A stretch of 40,077 nt of DNA from an uncultured Prevotellaceae bacterium (GCA_946534585.1 CAMNCV010000069.1:1-40077); one strand, 5' to 3'. Counted from the first letter of the stretch, positions 1 to 9,158 are shown. Numbers and translations are program-made. The notes: a model not told the origin generated them from the sequence alone.

Positions 1-13
1 AGAGAGAGAGAGG

Positions 14-88
14 TGGGCGCTGAGGGATTCGAACCCCCGACCCTCTGCTTGTAAGGCAGACGCTCTGAACCAACTGAGCTAAGCGCCC
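14..88 (-). tRNA. tRNA-Val (anticodon UAC)
   Basis: The reverse complement folds as a 75-nt cloverleaf. The acceptor arms are GGGCGCT and AGCGCCC, followed by discriminator A; there is a D-arm GCTCAGTTGGTTCAGAGC and a T-loop TTCGAATC. The anticodon stem TCTGC/GCAGA closes loop CTTACAA, which places UAC at positions 34-36, the anticodon for valine GUA codons. The full CCA tail is not encoded (the next bases give CCT), so it must be added after transcription. It is the distal gene of a two-tRNA unit and is identical in sequence to the copy at 128-202. Confidence 0.97.
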
Positions 89-127
89 TCATTGCTGAGG
101 AATGAGAAGAAAAACTGCTTTTGAAAG

Positions 128-202
128 TGGGCGCTGAGGGATTCGAACCCCCGACCCTCTGCTTGTAAGGCAGACGCTCTGAACCAACTGAGCTAAGCGC
201 CC
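128..202 (-). tRNA. tRNA-Val (anticodon UAC), second copy
   Basis: This is an identical 75-nt tRNA-Val(UAC), the promoter-proximal member of the pair, with a 39-bp spacer to its twin. CCA is not encoded (CTT follows the discriminator A). A consensus Bacteroidetes promoter lies 30 bp upstream, so both tRNAs are probably processed from one transcript. Confidence 0.97.
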
Positions 203-231
203 TCATGAGCAGTATTTCTCATTTGCGAGTG

Positions 232-263
232 CAAAGGTACACATATTTTTTTATATATGCAAA
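232..263 (-). promoter_or_regulatory. Promoter of the tRNA-Val operon
   Basis: On the minus strand TTTG (263-260) is followed after 20 bp by TACCTTTG (239-232), a perfect match to the Bacteroidetes primary sigma consensus TTTG-N19-21-TAnnTTTG. It faces the two tRNA genes. Confidence 0.85.
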
Positions 264-393
264 TTTTTTCTTACTTTTTTTCTGATTTTTTTATTATTCT
301 GCAAAAAAGCGCCCCTAAGAGACTGTTTTTTGAAGATATAATAAAGCATCATCCACGCAGATAAAGAAAATAGTATGCTGGGAGGCATCCTTA

Positions 394-748
394 GTATTTT
401 ACTGCCGTTTCCTTGCGATGAAAATCACGAAAGTCTCTTTCGTCCAGAAATATCAAAATTCCCACCATCTTAGCAACACACTGACATCAAAAAAGTTACG
501 CAACAGCAGCATACCACCAACAGCAAATCATCCTGTAATCAGATAGCCTTTACATTGTAATCAGATAGCGATTACCGCCTAATCGGCACTTGATTACAGA
601 GTAAACAATGCGTTTTAGCAGTGTAATCACTATCTGATTACCACGAAAAAGCCCCCAGAACGGTACTTCAAGGCATAACCTGGAAGGCATATTAACATTT
701 TTTCACCTCTCTTTCGCGTTTTAAAATTGTGATGATTTGTGCGCAAAT
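394..748 (+). repeat. Composite intergenic repeat element, copy A
   Basis: This 355-bp stretch is colinear with 21152-21507 (356 bp). Shared blocks in order are: GTATTTTACTGCCG at the start; AAATCACGAAAGTC followed by a TTTCG that can pair with CGAAA; GAAATATC; ACTGACAT; an array of five 22-bp units (534-643); a C-rich block; then GCGTTTT, GATTTGT and CGCAAAT at the end. The blocks between have diverged. No convincing protein is encoded. It lies between the tRNA operon and the orphan SusC gene; most of the stretch 264-926 that lacks a gene is this element. Confidence 0.75.
534..643 (+). repeat. 22-bp-period array, five units (in copy A)
   Basis: There are five consecutive 22-bp units with no gap. 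Units 1 and 2 contain GTAATCAGATAGC, beginning at 535 and 557. Unit 2 carries GTAATCAGATAGCGATTAC, an inverted repeat GTAATC-N7-GATTAC. Units 3 and 4 are diverged but keep the length. Unit 5 reads as GTAATCACTATCTGATTAC, with the core also present in the opposite orientation. The same period and unit order recur at 21292-21401. Confidence 0.8.
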
Positions 749-926
749 GCCAATGCTGATCGACGGCATCCACATTAAAAGCCGTCAGGAATGTCCACCT
801 TATTACAAACACATCAATATAACAGGCAAAGCACATAAAATCCTATTATATGCATATATATTTTATATCGACATACCGTTTTTTTAAAAAAAATCCGCCA
901 TTGACATATTTTTTTAAAAAAAAGTA

Positions 927-957
927 TTTAAAAACTGACATTTTTTTGCTAATTTTG
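927..957 (+). promoter_or_regulatory. Probable promoter of the orphan susC
   Basis: TAATTTTG (950-957) matches the -7 element TAnnTTTG, and TTTA (927-930) lies 19 bp upstream in the position of the -33 TTTG (3 of 4 bases). The start codon follows 26 bp after the -7 box. Confidence 0.6.
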
Positions 958-983
958 CATTTCATTTTAATACTAACTCAATA

Positions 984-3860
984 ATGTTCGGAAAAAATAA
1001 ACCTTCTTGCTATGCATTGGGCGCAATGCTATCGGTATTAGCAGGCACGGCAAATGCACAGACAGCAAACAGTAATGTAAAGTACAATGACGAAGGTGTC
1101 GTAGAGGTAGGTTACGGCACAATGAAGACGGAAGACCTTACCGGCTCCGTCAGTTCCGTAGAATCAGAGGACCTTGGCAAGATAGCTAATGCTAATGCCC
1201 TGCTGGGCTTGCAGGCAAAAGTGCCAGGCATGGACATACAGCAGGTTTCCGGTGAGGCAGGTGCCGGTATCAGTATGGTGTTGCGTGGCTACCGCTCTTT
1301 TATGGATAACAACCCGCTTATCATTGTTGACGGTGCAGAGTACCTCTCTGCATTTGACATTCCGGCATCAGAGATAGAATCCATCAACATCCTGAAGGAT
1401 GCTGCCTCTACCGCCATCTATGGCTCCAGGGGTGCCAATGGCGTGGTAATCGTCACCACAAAGCGTGGCAAGGCAGGCAAGATAAAGGTAAACCTCGATG
1501 CAAACTGGTCATTCAACAGTATGACAGAACCTGTGAAGGGCATGTACGGTAACAGGGAAGTGCAGCGGTGGACTGATTCTGACAATTACACAAATGATTT
1601 GTGGTCTGGCAATTGGGGACAGTCGAACATCAGTGTTAGTGATTTCGGCAATCTCACTCTTTCTGATGGTACTTCTATAAAGGACATGGTATCAAATGGT
1701 GATTATACCGATTGGAGCGACCACTTGTTCCATAACTCCTTATCGCAGAACTATAACGTTAGCGTGGGTGGTGGTAACAGAAGAACAAACTTCAATGTGG
1801 CCCTCTCGCTGATGGATGACCGTGGTATGCTGAAGGACGACCAGCTAAAACGTTACAGGGTACGTGCAAACATAGACCATGTGTTTAGTAAGATTTTCAA
1901 GGCAGGCACCAACCTCTCATATACGTATAAAGACAATGATAAGCGTAATGCCAAGGTGTTTGACGCTATTAGTAAGGGAACCTCGCTTGCGCATGCATAC
2001 GACCGTCAGACAGGTGCCATTATAGATTTTCCTGATATTTGGAATGCTTTGTTCGTAAATCCTCTTTGGGATGAGAACGGCAACTATAAGCATAATATAG
2101 ATACAAAGCATTTCTATGGCAATGTATATCTGCAGGTCACACCTTTCAAGGGCTTCACGTGGAAGACGTTGTTTAATCTTGATTACTCAGAGAAAGAAGA
2201 AAACAAGTACAGCAAGAGTCCTATCATTAGTTATACGAATTCTCCAGCAAATTCAGTCAGCGCAAGCAATATAGAGGGGTCTGTAACACAGTATCTTTTG
2301 CAGAATACAGCCAGCTATGATGTCAATTTCGGCGGCATGCATGACTTGCACATACTGATAGGCAACGAATACTCTTACTATAAAGTTGATGAAGTATATA
2401 AAGAAATTTCGATATATGCTCCATCCGATTATTTTCTTGGATTAACGCAAGATGCTATACATGAGTCGTCATATTATAAATTTAAGTCTAAGAATTCGTT
2501 GCTATCATTCTTTGGTAGGCTGAACTACTCTTATGCTGGCAAGTATCTTTTTCAGACTACATTGCGCACAGATGGTTTCGATGATTATTTGATTTCTGGA
2601 AAGTATAAATGGAGCACATACCCTTCATTCAGCGCAGGCTGGCGTATAACAGAGGAGAAGTTTATGCAGAAGACAAGTTCATGGCTTAACAACCTGAAGC
2701 TGCGCCTCTCATGGGGTGTGTCTGGTTCAGGCAATAATACTCCTATGGCAGTGAACAGATCTATTAGGTCTGTTGTAACATCATATCAACAATATTCGTT
2801 CCCTAATGACTATTCGTATCTGAGCGTTCCTGATCTTACATGTGAAAAGACATCAACATTTGACTTGGGCCTTGACTTCACTCTGCTCAACGGACGTCTT
2901 GGTGGTTCTATTGACTACTATACAAGCAGGTCACATGACTTGAAATTCAATGACGTTGCTCACTATATGACTAAGTCTTTCCCTACCTACGGTAACGTTG
3001 CAAAGACAAAGAGCCACGGCTTTGAGATTGCACTCAATGCCGTTCCCGTCATAACCAAGGACTTCAGATGGGACGTCAATGCCTCTGCTACATTTGCAAA
3101 AAACGAGATTGTAAAGTTGACAGACGACTTCAATCAAGTTGTTGCTGGCAGTTATGCAGCTATTATTGGCCAGCCCATTAACATGTATTATGACTATGAG
3201 GCTGACAACTGCTGGGGCGTTGGCGAATGGGACAGATACGTAGAAAACTTCAAGGCTGCTCATAACGGAGAGGCACCACTCGGCATTGGTTTGGCTTCTT
3301 ACGGTACTCCTGGCACGGTGAAAATCATCGACCGCAATGATGACGGTAAGATAGACGAGAATGACAAAAGGATTTACGACCGTTCTCCTAAGGCTATCCT
3401 TGGTATGACAAATACATTCTCATATAAGAACTTCTCTCTTAGCATTCTGATGATGGCTCGCCTTGGTGGTTACATGGCATACGAGAAGAATACTTATATT
3501 GGCAATGGATATAACAACTGGGCTGACGTAAACTATTGGACACCTTCCAATACTGATACGAAGATTCCTTCTCCGGGTGCAAATACTTTCACTGACCTTA
3601 GAGCTATAACTACCACATATAAGCCAGCCTTGCTGTATGAAAAAGCTGATTACTTCAAGATTAAGGACATCACCCTTTCATACAACCTTGAGAAGAACTG
3701 GCTGAAGTCACTCCGCATGGAAAATGCTACCGTTTACTGCTCGCTCAAGAACTTCATCACCATCAACGCACTTGATGATGGCTATGACCCTGAACGCGGC
3801 GGCGCCGTCAGCTTCCCTCTGGCAAAGCAGTTCGTGCTCGGCCTTAACGTGACATTCTAA
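984..3860 (+). CDS. SusC/RagA-type TonB-dependent outer membrane receptor, without SusD partner
   Basis: This 958-aa protein belongs to the SusC/RagA family of TonB-dependent porins that import ligands, usually glycans or peptides, delivered by a SusD lipoprotein. A signal peptide ends near residue 26 (GTANAQ). A TonB-box-like segment EGVVEVGYGTMK (about 37-48) is followed by the plug, including the signature ESINILKDAASTAIYGSRGANGV, then the beta-barrel, a calcium-loop-like DRNDDGKIDENDKR near residue 790, and a C-terminal aromatic residue (LNVTF). It lacks the N-terminal carboxypeptidase-regulatory-like domain that the larger SusC at 6066-9158 has. No SusD gene follows; the next gene is an unrelated HPPK/TPR gene behind a terminator and its own promoter. 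The substrate cannot be read from sequence. Confidence 0.92.
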   Translation: MFGKNKPSCYALGAMLSVLAGTANAQTANSNVKYNDEGVVEVGYGTMKTEDLTGSVSSVESEDLGKIANANALLGLQAKVPGMDIQQVSGEAGAGISMVLRGYRSFMDNNPLIIVDGAEYLSAFDIPASEIESINILKDAASTAIYGSRGANGVVIVTTKRGKAGKIKVNLDANWSFNSMTEPVKGMYGNREVQRWTDSDNYTNDLWSGNWGQSNISVSDFGNLTLSDGTSIKDMVSNGDYTDWSDHLFHNSLSQNYNVSVGGGNRRTNFNVALSLMDDRGMLKDDQLKRYRVRANIDHVFSKIFKAGTNLSYTYKDNDKRNAKVFDAISKGTSLAHAYDRQTGAIIDFPDIWNALFVNPLWDENGNYKHNIDTKHFYGNVYLQVTPFKGFTWKTLFNLDYSEKEENKYSKSPIISYTNSPANSVSASNIEGSVTQYLLQNTASYDVNFGGMHDLHILIGNEYSYYKVDEVYKEISIYAPSDYFLGLTQDAIHESSYYKFKSKNSLLSFFGRLNYSYAGKYLFQTTLRTDGFDDYLISGKYKWSTYPSFSAGWRITEEKFMQKTSSWLNNLKLRLSWGVSGSGNNTPMAVNRSIRSVVTSYQQYSFPNDYSYLSVPDLTCEKTSTFDLGLDFTLLNGRLGGSIDYYTSRSHDLKFNDVAHYMTKSFPTYGNVAKTKSHGFEIALNAVPVITKDFRWDVNASATFAKNEIVKLTDDFNQVVAGSYAAIIGQPINMYYDYEADNCWGVGEWDRYVENFKAAHNGEAPLGIGLASYGTPGTVKIIDRNDDGKIDENDKRIYDRSPKAILGMTNTFSYKNFSLSILMMARLGGYMAYEKNTYIGNGYNNWADVNYWTPSNTDTKIPSPGANTFTDLRAITTTYKPALLYEKADYFKIKDITLSYNLEKNWLKSLRMENATVYCSLKNFITINALDDGYDPERGGAVSFPLAKQFVLGLNVTF

Positions 3861-3895
3861 TATTCAGACTCGCTATTACGCAATACACTTAATCT

Positions 3896-3932
3896 GCCTC
3901 CGCCCACATTCTATATGTGCGGAGGCTTTATT
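3896..3932 (+). terminator. Intrinsic terminator after orphan susC
   Basis: GCCTCCGC and CACAT pair with ATGTGCGGAGGC (one bulged C), followed by a T-rich TTTATTGTT tail. It ends the susC transcript before the next promoter. Confidence 0.8.
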
Positions 3933-3974
3933 GTTATATGTTTTTGCCACCTTTGGAAAAAAGAACTCGAAATC

Positions 3975-4005
3975 TTTGATTATTCAGAAAAAGTTTGTAA
4001 CTTTG
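3975..4005 (+). promoter_or_regulatory. Promoter of the HPPK/TPR gene
   Basis: TTTG (3975-3978), 19 bp, then TAACTTTG (3998-4005): an exact Bacteroidetes promoter. The start codon is at 4037, leaving a leader of about 25 nt. Confidence 0.85.
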
Positions 4006-4036
4006 CAGTAGGAAAGAGACGAGGGAGAGTAAGACA

Positions 4037-4993
4037 ATGGCACATAGCGTACTTATCTCCATAGGTAGTAATACGAATGGCAAGAAGCAAATGGCTCTCG
4101 CCAGAAAGGTTTTGACAGAGACATTCACCGATGTCAGGTTCACACGTACCCTGACCTCCTTGGCATGTCCTGGTAATGGCGTGTATTCTAACATGCTGGC
4201 TCAGTTTACTACCGAAATGTCCGAAGCTGAACTTGTCAAGATTCTCAAGAGACTGGAATGTGAGATGGGCGACAGCGAGCAGCAACGCAACAAGGGGATG
4301 GTTATGATGGATCTTGACATACTACGCTACGAAGATACGAAACGACACCTACGCGACTGGGACAGACCATACATAAAACGCTTGCTCAGATATACAATGA
4401 GGATAATAGTCTTGCTGCTTGTGATGACCTGCACGCTGCACGCACAAGCCGCCGACACCGACAAAGAATTACTCGGCAAGGCGATAGAATACTATCAAGG
4501 GGGGAAGTATCATGAGAGCATACTCGTATTCGAACGTCTGAAGAAGCACTATGAACTAAACCCACGTTTCGTGGCATATCTGGGTATGAGCTACTATAAG
4601 GAGATGCAATACAAGGAGGCCGCAGCTTGCCTGAAGCAGTGTTTGCCCGAACTGACGGCTTACTCTCCTATGGAACAGGCCGTATATTCCTACTCATGTG
4701 CCGAGAGCCTTTTCCATCTTGAGCACTACAAGGAGGCCATCACTTATTATGAACGCACACTGCCGCTCGTCAGTGGCAATGACAAGGGCGACGTGCTTTT
4801 CCATAATGCCTTCGCCCACTATCTGACGCAAGGGAAAACCGAGAAGGTGGCGTTGCTATTCAACGAAGCCCTGACTCTGTATCGTGCCAACACATCAACA
4901 GCTACGTCGCTGCAGGTGGCTCGCCTACGACAGACGGAGAATATGCTCCACGGCATAATCAAAGACCTCAGCCTAACCGATGAAGCTTATTAA
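4037..4993 (+). CDS. HPPK (FolK-like) domain fused in frame to a TPR protein
   Basis: This is a continuous 318-codon frame with two unlike halves. Residues 1 to about 118 resemble the short HPPK (6-hydroxymethyl-7,8-dihydropterin pyrophosphokinase) of the folate pathway: SIGSNTNG near the N-terminus and MDLDIL with the two metal-binding aspartates near residue 93. The arginine of the usual GPRTLDLD motif is replaced (GMVMMDLD), so activity is uncertain. Residue 121 is a methionine (codon 4397-4399) that starts a classic signal peptide, MRIIVLLLVMTCTLHAQA, followed by TPR-like helical repeats to residue 300 (GKYHESILVFERLKKHY, KYKEAAACLKQCL-like). A cytosolic enzyme joined directly to an export signal is odd. 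Either translation restarts at 4397 to give a periplasmic TPR protein of 198 aa, or a stop codon was lost. The canonical promoter starts just upstream of 4037, so the HPPK part is transcribed. Confidence 0.8.
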   Translation: MAHSVLISIGSNTNGKKQMALARKVLTETFTDVRFTRTLTSLACPGNGVYSNMLAQFTTEMSEAELVKILKRLECEMGDSEQQRNKGMVMMDLDILRYEDTKRHLRDWDRPYIKRLLRYTMRIIVLLLVMTCTLHAQAADTDKELLGKAIEYYQGGKYHESILVFERLKKHYELNPRFVAYLGMSYYKEMQYKEAAACLKQCLPELTAYSPMEQAVYSYSCAESLFHLEHYKEAITYYERTLPLVSGNDKGDVLFHNAFAHYLTQGKTEKVALLFNEALTLYRANTSTATSLQVARLRQTENMLHGIIKDLSLTDEAY

Positions 4994-5057
4994 GCCATCT
5001 ATACGGAATACTGACCCCTTAACACCAAAATCATTTACCAACCCATTTTTTATCACT

Positions 5058-5687
5058 ATGAAAAAATCATTTTTTATCTTCTTCTACCTGCTTTCCATTG
5101 CAATAAGCACCATGGCGCAGCCTGCGCCAACGCTCAGCAATGCACAGAAACAACGCCAGCAACAGGTGCGCAACATATATGCCGAGGCACAGCAGAACGC
5201 TGAGCTTCAGAAAAACTCTGACAACGAAGCCGCGCAATATGTCACCGTCACTTGGCCTCGCATGGAAGCTGCCGTGGGCAAGGTTGTGGAAACGATAGAA
5301 TACTTTTCCGTCCCTATGACCGACGAGAAGACCGAGATGCGCTATTATAGCCTGCAGCTTGTACGCAGAAACTACAAGCGACTGGAGGCATCAATAGGCG
5401 ACAACTACAGCGAATATCTGTTTGACACAAAGAGTGGCATACTCTTGTTTTATTATGAAGTACACAACAACTGGTGGTGCGATGAGCAGGTAAAAGTAGA
5501 GACGCGCTGCTACTTCAATGCCGATGGCTCTTACAGTTCGGGCAACGTCAAGCTCACAGCCCTACAGGGTGACAAAACACCATACTACCCCGCGGAACTA
5601 CAAGAGATAAACGCCCTTGACATACAGCGTGAATCTTCACGCTATAGCATCAGTTTCAATACTATTACTAATTTCACGATGGAGTAG
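5058..5687 (+). CDS. Exported protein of unknown function
   Basis: I do not recognise a family. The start at 5058 is chosen because it begins a clean signal peptide (MKKSFFIFFYLLSIAISTMAQ); an in-frame ATG at 4980 would overlap the previous gene and place 26 polar residues in front. The mature protein is about 188 aa. It has a glutamine-rich, probably helical segment (QKQRQQQVRNIYAEAQQN) and then mixed sequence with many aromatic residues (FYYEVHNNWWCDEQ). No lipobox or membrane segment is visible, so it is probably periplasmic. It lies 64 nt after the HPPK/TPR gene with no terminator between, and a strong terminator follows, so the two are likely co-transcribed. Confidence 0.8.
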   Translation: MKKSFFIFFYLLSIAISTMAQPAPTLSNAQKQRQQQVRNIYAEAQQNAELQKNSDNEAAQYVTVTWPRMEAAVGKVVETIEYFSVPMTDEKTEMRYYSLQLVRRNYKRLEASIGDNYSEYLFDTKSGILLFYYEVHNNWWCDEQVKVETRCYFNADGSYSSGNVKLTALQGDKTPYYPAELQEINALDIQRESSRYSISFNTITNFTME

Positions 5688-5744
5688 TTGACTAAGGCCA
5701 CTCAGAGGCACATAGTACAGTCACGCAGACTGACTTTATACCAT

Positions 5745-5783
5745 AAAGACTGACATTCAAACACGAATGTCAGTCTTTCTTTG
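5745..5783 (+). terminator. Intrinsic terminator
   Basis: A 14-bp perfect stem, AAAGACTGACATTC (5745-5758) with GAATGTCAGTCTTT (5765-5778), 6-nt loop, followed by CTTTG. It closes the transcription unit beginning at the 3975 promoter. Confidence 0.85.
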
Positions 5784-5922
5784 TAAGTAGGTGTGCATAA
5801 TTATTTTTATAATCAAACGAAAATACTACTCCATATCTACAAGTAAAATAAGAAAAATGCGTCATGACACAAAAACACAAGAAAAAGAAACGTTACGAAA
5901 TACGGAAAAATTGAAAACTACC

Positions 5923-5930
5923 TACCTTTG
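5923..5930 (+). promoter_or_regulatory. -7 element upstream of susC/susD
   Basis: TACCTTTG followed by CATC matches the Bacteroidetes -7 box. No TTTG lies 19-21 bp upstream, so the -33 element is weak or replaced by an activator, which would fit a regulated susCD operon. The transcript would carry a leader of about 130 nt before 6066; I see no clear known riboswitch in it. Confidence 0.55.
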
Positions 5931-6065
5931 CATCAAATTTATCACCTGTCTCGCAATCACTACTGCTAACGACAGGACTTAACTGAAAACAATATTTCTG
6001 AAAAAAATAATCTCTAACAAACAATTAGTTCAAACATCATTTACTAACAAACCAAACACACAGGT

Positions 6066-9000
6066 ATGAGTTTAAACGTAAAACAAACAGCCTTCGTTGC
6101 TGGTCTGTGCCTATTGGGCATAACCTCAGCACAACAGGTTTCAGCAGTTACTGGAGCTACGGTTGCCGTTCAGGCGCAACAAAAGGCCGCCTCTGGTACA
6201 GTAGCCGACTCACAAGGTCCGTTAATCGGCGCCACAGTATTGGAGAAAGGCACCAACAACGGAACCATCACTGATGCCGACGGTCGTTTCTCACTCAATG
6301 TCAAGCCAGGAGCTACACTCGTAATCTCCTACGTAGGCTACGAGACTCAAGAGGTCAGGGCAGGCGAAAACGTCAGTGTACAGCTTCAGGAAGACGGCTC
6401 CAACGTATTTGACGAGGTCGTAGTCATAGGTTACGGCACACAGCGTCGCGAAGCTGTGACAGGTTCGGTAGCCAACATAAATGGCGAAAAGCTCAACCAG
6501 ATTGCGGCTTCTAACGTAGCACAGGCTCTGCAAGGTCGCGTAGCTGGTGTGCTCATGCAACAGACAAGTTCCAAGCCTGGTGCAGAAATGCAGATCCGCA
6601 TCCGCGGTCAGCGTTCGCTCTCTGCCAGCAACGACCCTCTGATTGTGCTCGACGGTATCCCATTCATGGGACAGCTGAGCGACATCAACCCCTCAGACAT
6701 CAAGTCTATGGACATCCTCAAGGATGCCTCTGCCACAGCCATTTACGGTTCTCGTGGTGCAAACGGTGTAATCATCATCACTACCGTCAAGGGTGCAATG
6801 GGTGCTCCGGCAAAGGTAAGCTACAACGGTTACCTGAACATCAAGACCGTATTCAATAAGTATCCTATGATGGACGGCCCCACATTCAACGCTTTCCGCC
6901 AATATGCTGGAAAATACAGCAACTCACTGGATGAGAGCGAAACGACAAATACCGACTGGCAGGACCTCTATTATAAGACAGGTGTAGGCTACAACCACGA
7001 TTTAAGTGTTACAGGCGGCACCAATGGCGGCAGCTACAGTTTCGGCATAGGTTACTACCACGACGAGTCAGTGGTTCCAACAGAACAGTACAACCGCATA
7101 TCAATCCGTGGTAACTTCGACCAGAACGTGGGCAAATGGTTCCGCTTCGGCTTAAGCACCAACACAAGCTATCGCAAGAACGACGGCGTAAACAATATTT
7201 ACAACGTCCTGAGTTCCACACCTATATCAAGTCCTTACGACGAAAACGGCAATCTGAAGCGTTATAACGCCCTGCCAAAGGATGACCAGACGGTCATAAC
7301 CAGGGAGACAGCAGAGCGTGACCAAGAGGCATGGCTTAGCGAGAACAAGGGTATCGGAACCTACAACACTTTCTTCGGCGAAGTGAAGTGTCCTTGGGTA
7401 GAGGGCCTGAGTTACCGCATGAACATCGGTTTGAACTACCGCACTTCAAAGGGCGGCGGCTTCACCGGAACGGGTATCAACAACAAAGACCCGAAAGCCG
7501 TAAACAGTGGCTGGATTACAAACGAAATCACACGTAACTGGGCCATCGAGAACCTCATCACATACGACCGCACATTCAACGAGAAGCATAACCTGAACAT
7601 CGTTGGCATGAACTCTGCAGAGCAAACCATCTACGAGTCAAGCGGCATGAGCGCACAGGACATTCCTGCTGACTACATCCAGTATTACAACATGGCAGCA
7701 GCCGTGGGCGAAGTCATCCCAAACAACTTTAACTATAAGCCAAGCGGCCTGATTTCATGGATGGGACGTGCGATGTACTCTTACGACAACAAGTACATGG
7801 CTTCTGTTGCAGTCCGCACCGACGGTTCTTCACGCCTGGCAAAGGGTCATCAGTGGCACACATATCCTGCATTCTCTGCAGGCTGGAACATCGCACGCGA
7901 AAGCTTCATGCAGGACTACAAATGGATAGACAATCTGAAACTGCGTGTAGGCTACGGCGAAACCTCCAACCAGGCTATCGAGCCTTTCTCTACACTTGGC
8001 ACACTGGCTGTACGCAATTACAACTTCGGCAACACATATAAGGCTGGTTACTATGTAACAAGTCCTGCCAACGACGAACTCGGCTGGGAGTATTCTAAGA
8101 CTTGGAACTTCGGCCTTGACTTCTCTCTCTTCAGCGGTCGCTTGAACGGTTCGTTCGAATACTACATTCAGAAGACCCACGACGTACTGCTTGACAAGAC
8201 TCTCGCATCATCAACAGGCCTGAGCAGCTATACCGGCAACATCGGTACAACCCAGAACAAGGGCTTCGAGTTCTCTCTGAACGGTGTCATCATCGACAAC
8301 AAGAATGGTTGGAACTGGGAGGCTGGCATCAACCTCTATGCAAACCGTAACAAACTGACCTCCCTGGCATCAGGAGAAGACCGTGACGAAGCTAACCGCT
8401 GGTTCGTAGGCCACCCGATCGACGTCATCTACGACTACGAATATGAAGGTATATGGCAGGCAGAAGAGGAGAACATAAGAAAGATTCTGGAACCCGATGG
8501 AAACGTTGGTATGATTAAGGTGAAATACACCGGCGACTATGACGCTAACGGTTTGCCAACACGTAAGATTGGCGAAGCAGACCGTCAAATCATTGACATG
8601 GAGCCAGACCTCCTCGGCGGCTTCAACTCTACTGTTACTTACAAGAACTTCGACTTCACCGTTATCGGTGCATTCCAGATTGGCGGCAAGGTTATCTCTG
8701 CCATCCACTCTTCCAACGGTTACCTGAACATGCTTGACGGACGTCGCAACAACATCGACGTTGACTACTGGACTGAGGAAAACACTGGTGCCAAGTATCC
8801 AAAGCCAGGCGGCATCATGAGCGGCGACAACCCGAAGTACGGTTCAACACTGGGTTATTTCAACGGTGGTTACCTGAAAGTTCGCGCCATAACCCTCGGT
8901 TATGACTTCGCTAAACTGCAGGCAGTTAAGAACGCCGGCATCAGCCGTCTGCGCCTCTATGCCACAATCCAGAACCCATTCATTCTCTTCTCGCCATACA

Positions 9001-9158
9001 ACAACGAGTGCGGACTTGACCCAGAGACCAACTCTTGGGCAAATGAGAATACGGCTGTGGCTTTCGGAGAGTATTCCGGCAAGCACAAGATGCCAATCAT
9101 AGGCTATAACACGCCTGCAACCCGCAATTTCCTGTTTGGTATTAACATGACATTCTAA
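6066..9158 (+). CDS. SusC/RagA-type TonB-dependent outer membrane receptor
   Basis: This 1030-aa SusC-family importer has the full architecture. It has a signal peptide in residues 1-27 or slightly beyond; a carboxypeptidase-regulatory-like beta-sandwich at about 43-109 (GTVADSQGPLIGATVLEKG ... LVISYVGYETQEV); a TonB-box region DEVVVIGYGTQ at 116-126; a plug with the SusC signature MDILKDASATAIYGSRGANGV; and a large barrel ending in FLFGINMTF. It is followed 44 nt later by the SusD lipoprotein gene, so the pair forms a SusCD transporter in which SusD caps the barrel and hands over ligand. No glycosidase, protease or regulator is adjacent, so the ligand is unknown. Confidence 0.97.
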   Translation: MSLNVKQTAFVAGLCLLGITSAQQVSAVTGATVAVQAQQKAASGTVADSQGPLIGATVLEKGTNNGTITDADGRFSLNVKPGATLVISYVGYETQEVRAGENVSVQLQEDGSNVFDEVVVIGYGTQRREAVTGSVANINGEKLNQIAASNVAQALQGRVAGVLMQQTSSKPGAEMQIRIRGQRSLSASNDPLIVLDGIPFMGQLSDINPSDIKSMDILKDASATAIYGSRGANGVIIITTVKGAMGAPAKVSYNGYLNIKTVFNKYPMMDGPTFNAFRQYAGKYSNSLDESETTNTDWQDLYYKTGVGYNHDLSVTGGTNGGSYSFGIGYYHDESVVPTEQYNRISIRGNFDQNVGKWFRFGLSTNTSYRKNDGVNNIYNVLSSTPISSPYDENGNLKRYNALPKDDQTVITRETAERDQEAWLSENKGIGTYNTFFGEVKCPWVEGLSYRMNIGLNYRTSKGGGFTGTGINNKDPKAVNSGWITNEITRNWAIENLITYDRTFNEKHNLNIVGMNSAEQTIYESSGMSAQDIPADYIQYYNMAAAVGEVIPNNFNYKPSGLISWMGRAMYSYDNKYMASVAVRTDGSSRLAKGHQWHTYPAFSAGWNIARESFMQDYKWIDNLKLRVGYGETSNQAIEPFSTLGTLAVRNYNFGNTYKAGYYVTSPANDELGWEYSKTWNFGLDFSLFSGRLNGSFEYYIQKTHDVLLDKTLASSTGLSSYTGNIGTTQNKGFEFSLNGVIIDNKNGWNWEAGINLYANRNKLTSLASGEDRDEANRWFVGHPIDVIYDYEYEGIWQAEEENIRKILEPDGNVGMIKVKYTGDYDANGLPTRKIGEADRQIIDMEPDLLGGFNSTVTYKNFDFTVIGAFQIGGKVISAIHSSNGYLNMLDGRRNNIDVDYWTEENTGAKYPKPGGIMSGDNPKYGSTLGYFNGGYLKVRAITLGYDFAKLQAVKNAGISRLRLYATIQNPFILFSPYNNECGLDPETNSWANENTAVAFGEYSGKHKMPIIGYNTPATRNFLFGINMTF

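Noticed and set aside
1..12. AG dinucleotide repeat at the window start
   Set aside because: Only six units are visible and it is cut by the window edge, so nothing can be concluded.
630..836. 68-aa minus-strand frame in composite repeat copy A
   Set aside because: The corresponding stretch of copy B does not keep the frame, so it is a by-product of the repeat.
5791..5982. 63-aa plus-strand frame before susC
   Set aside because: It spans the -7 box of the susC promoter, has lysine/threonine-rich AT-driven composition and no recognisable features.
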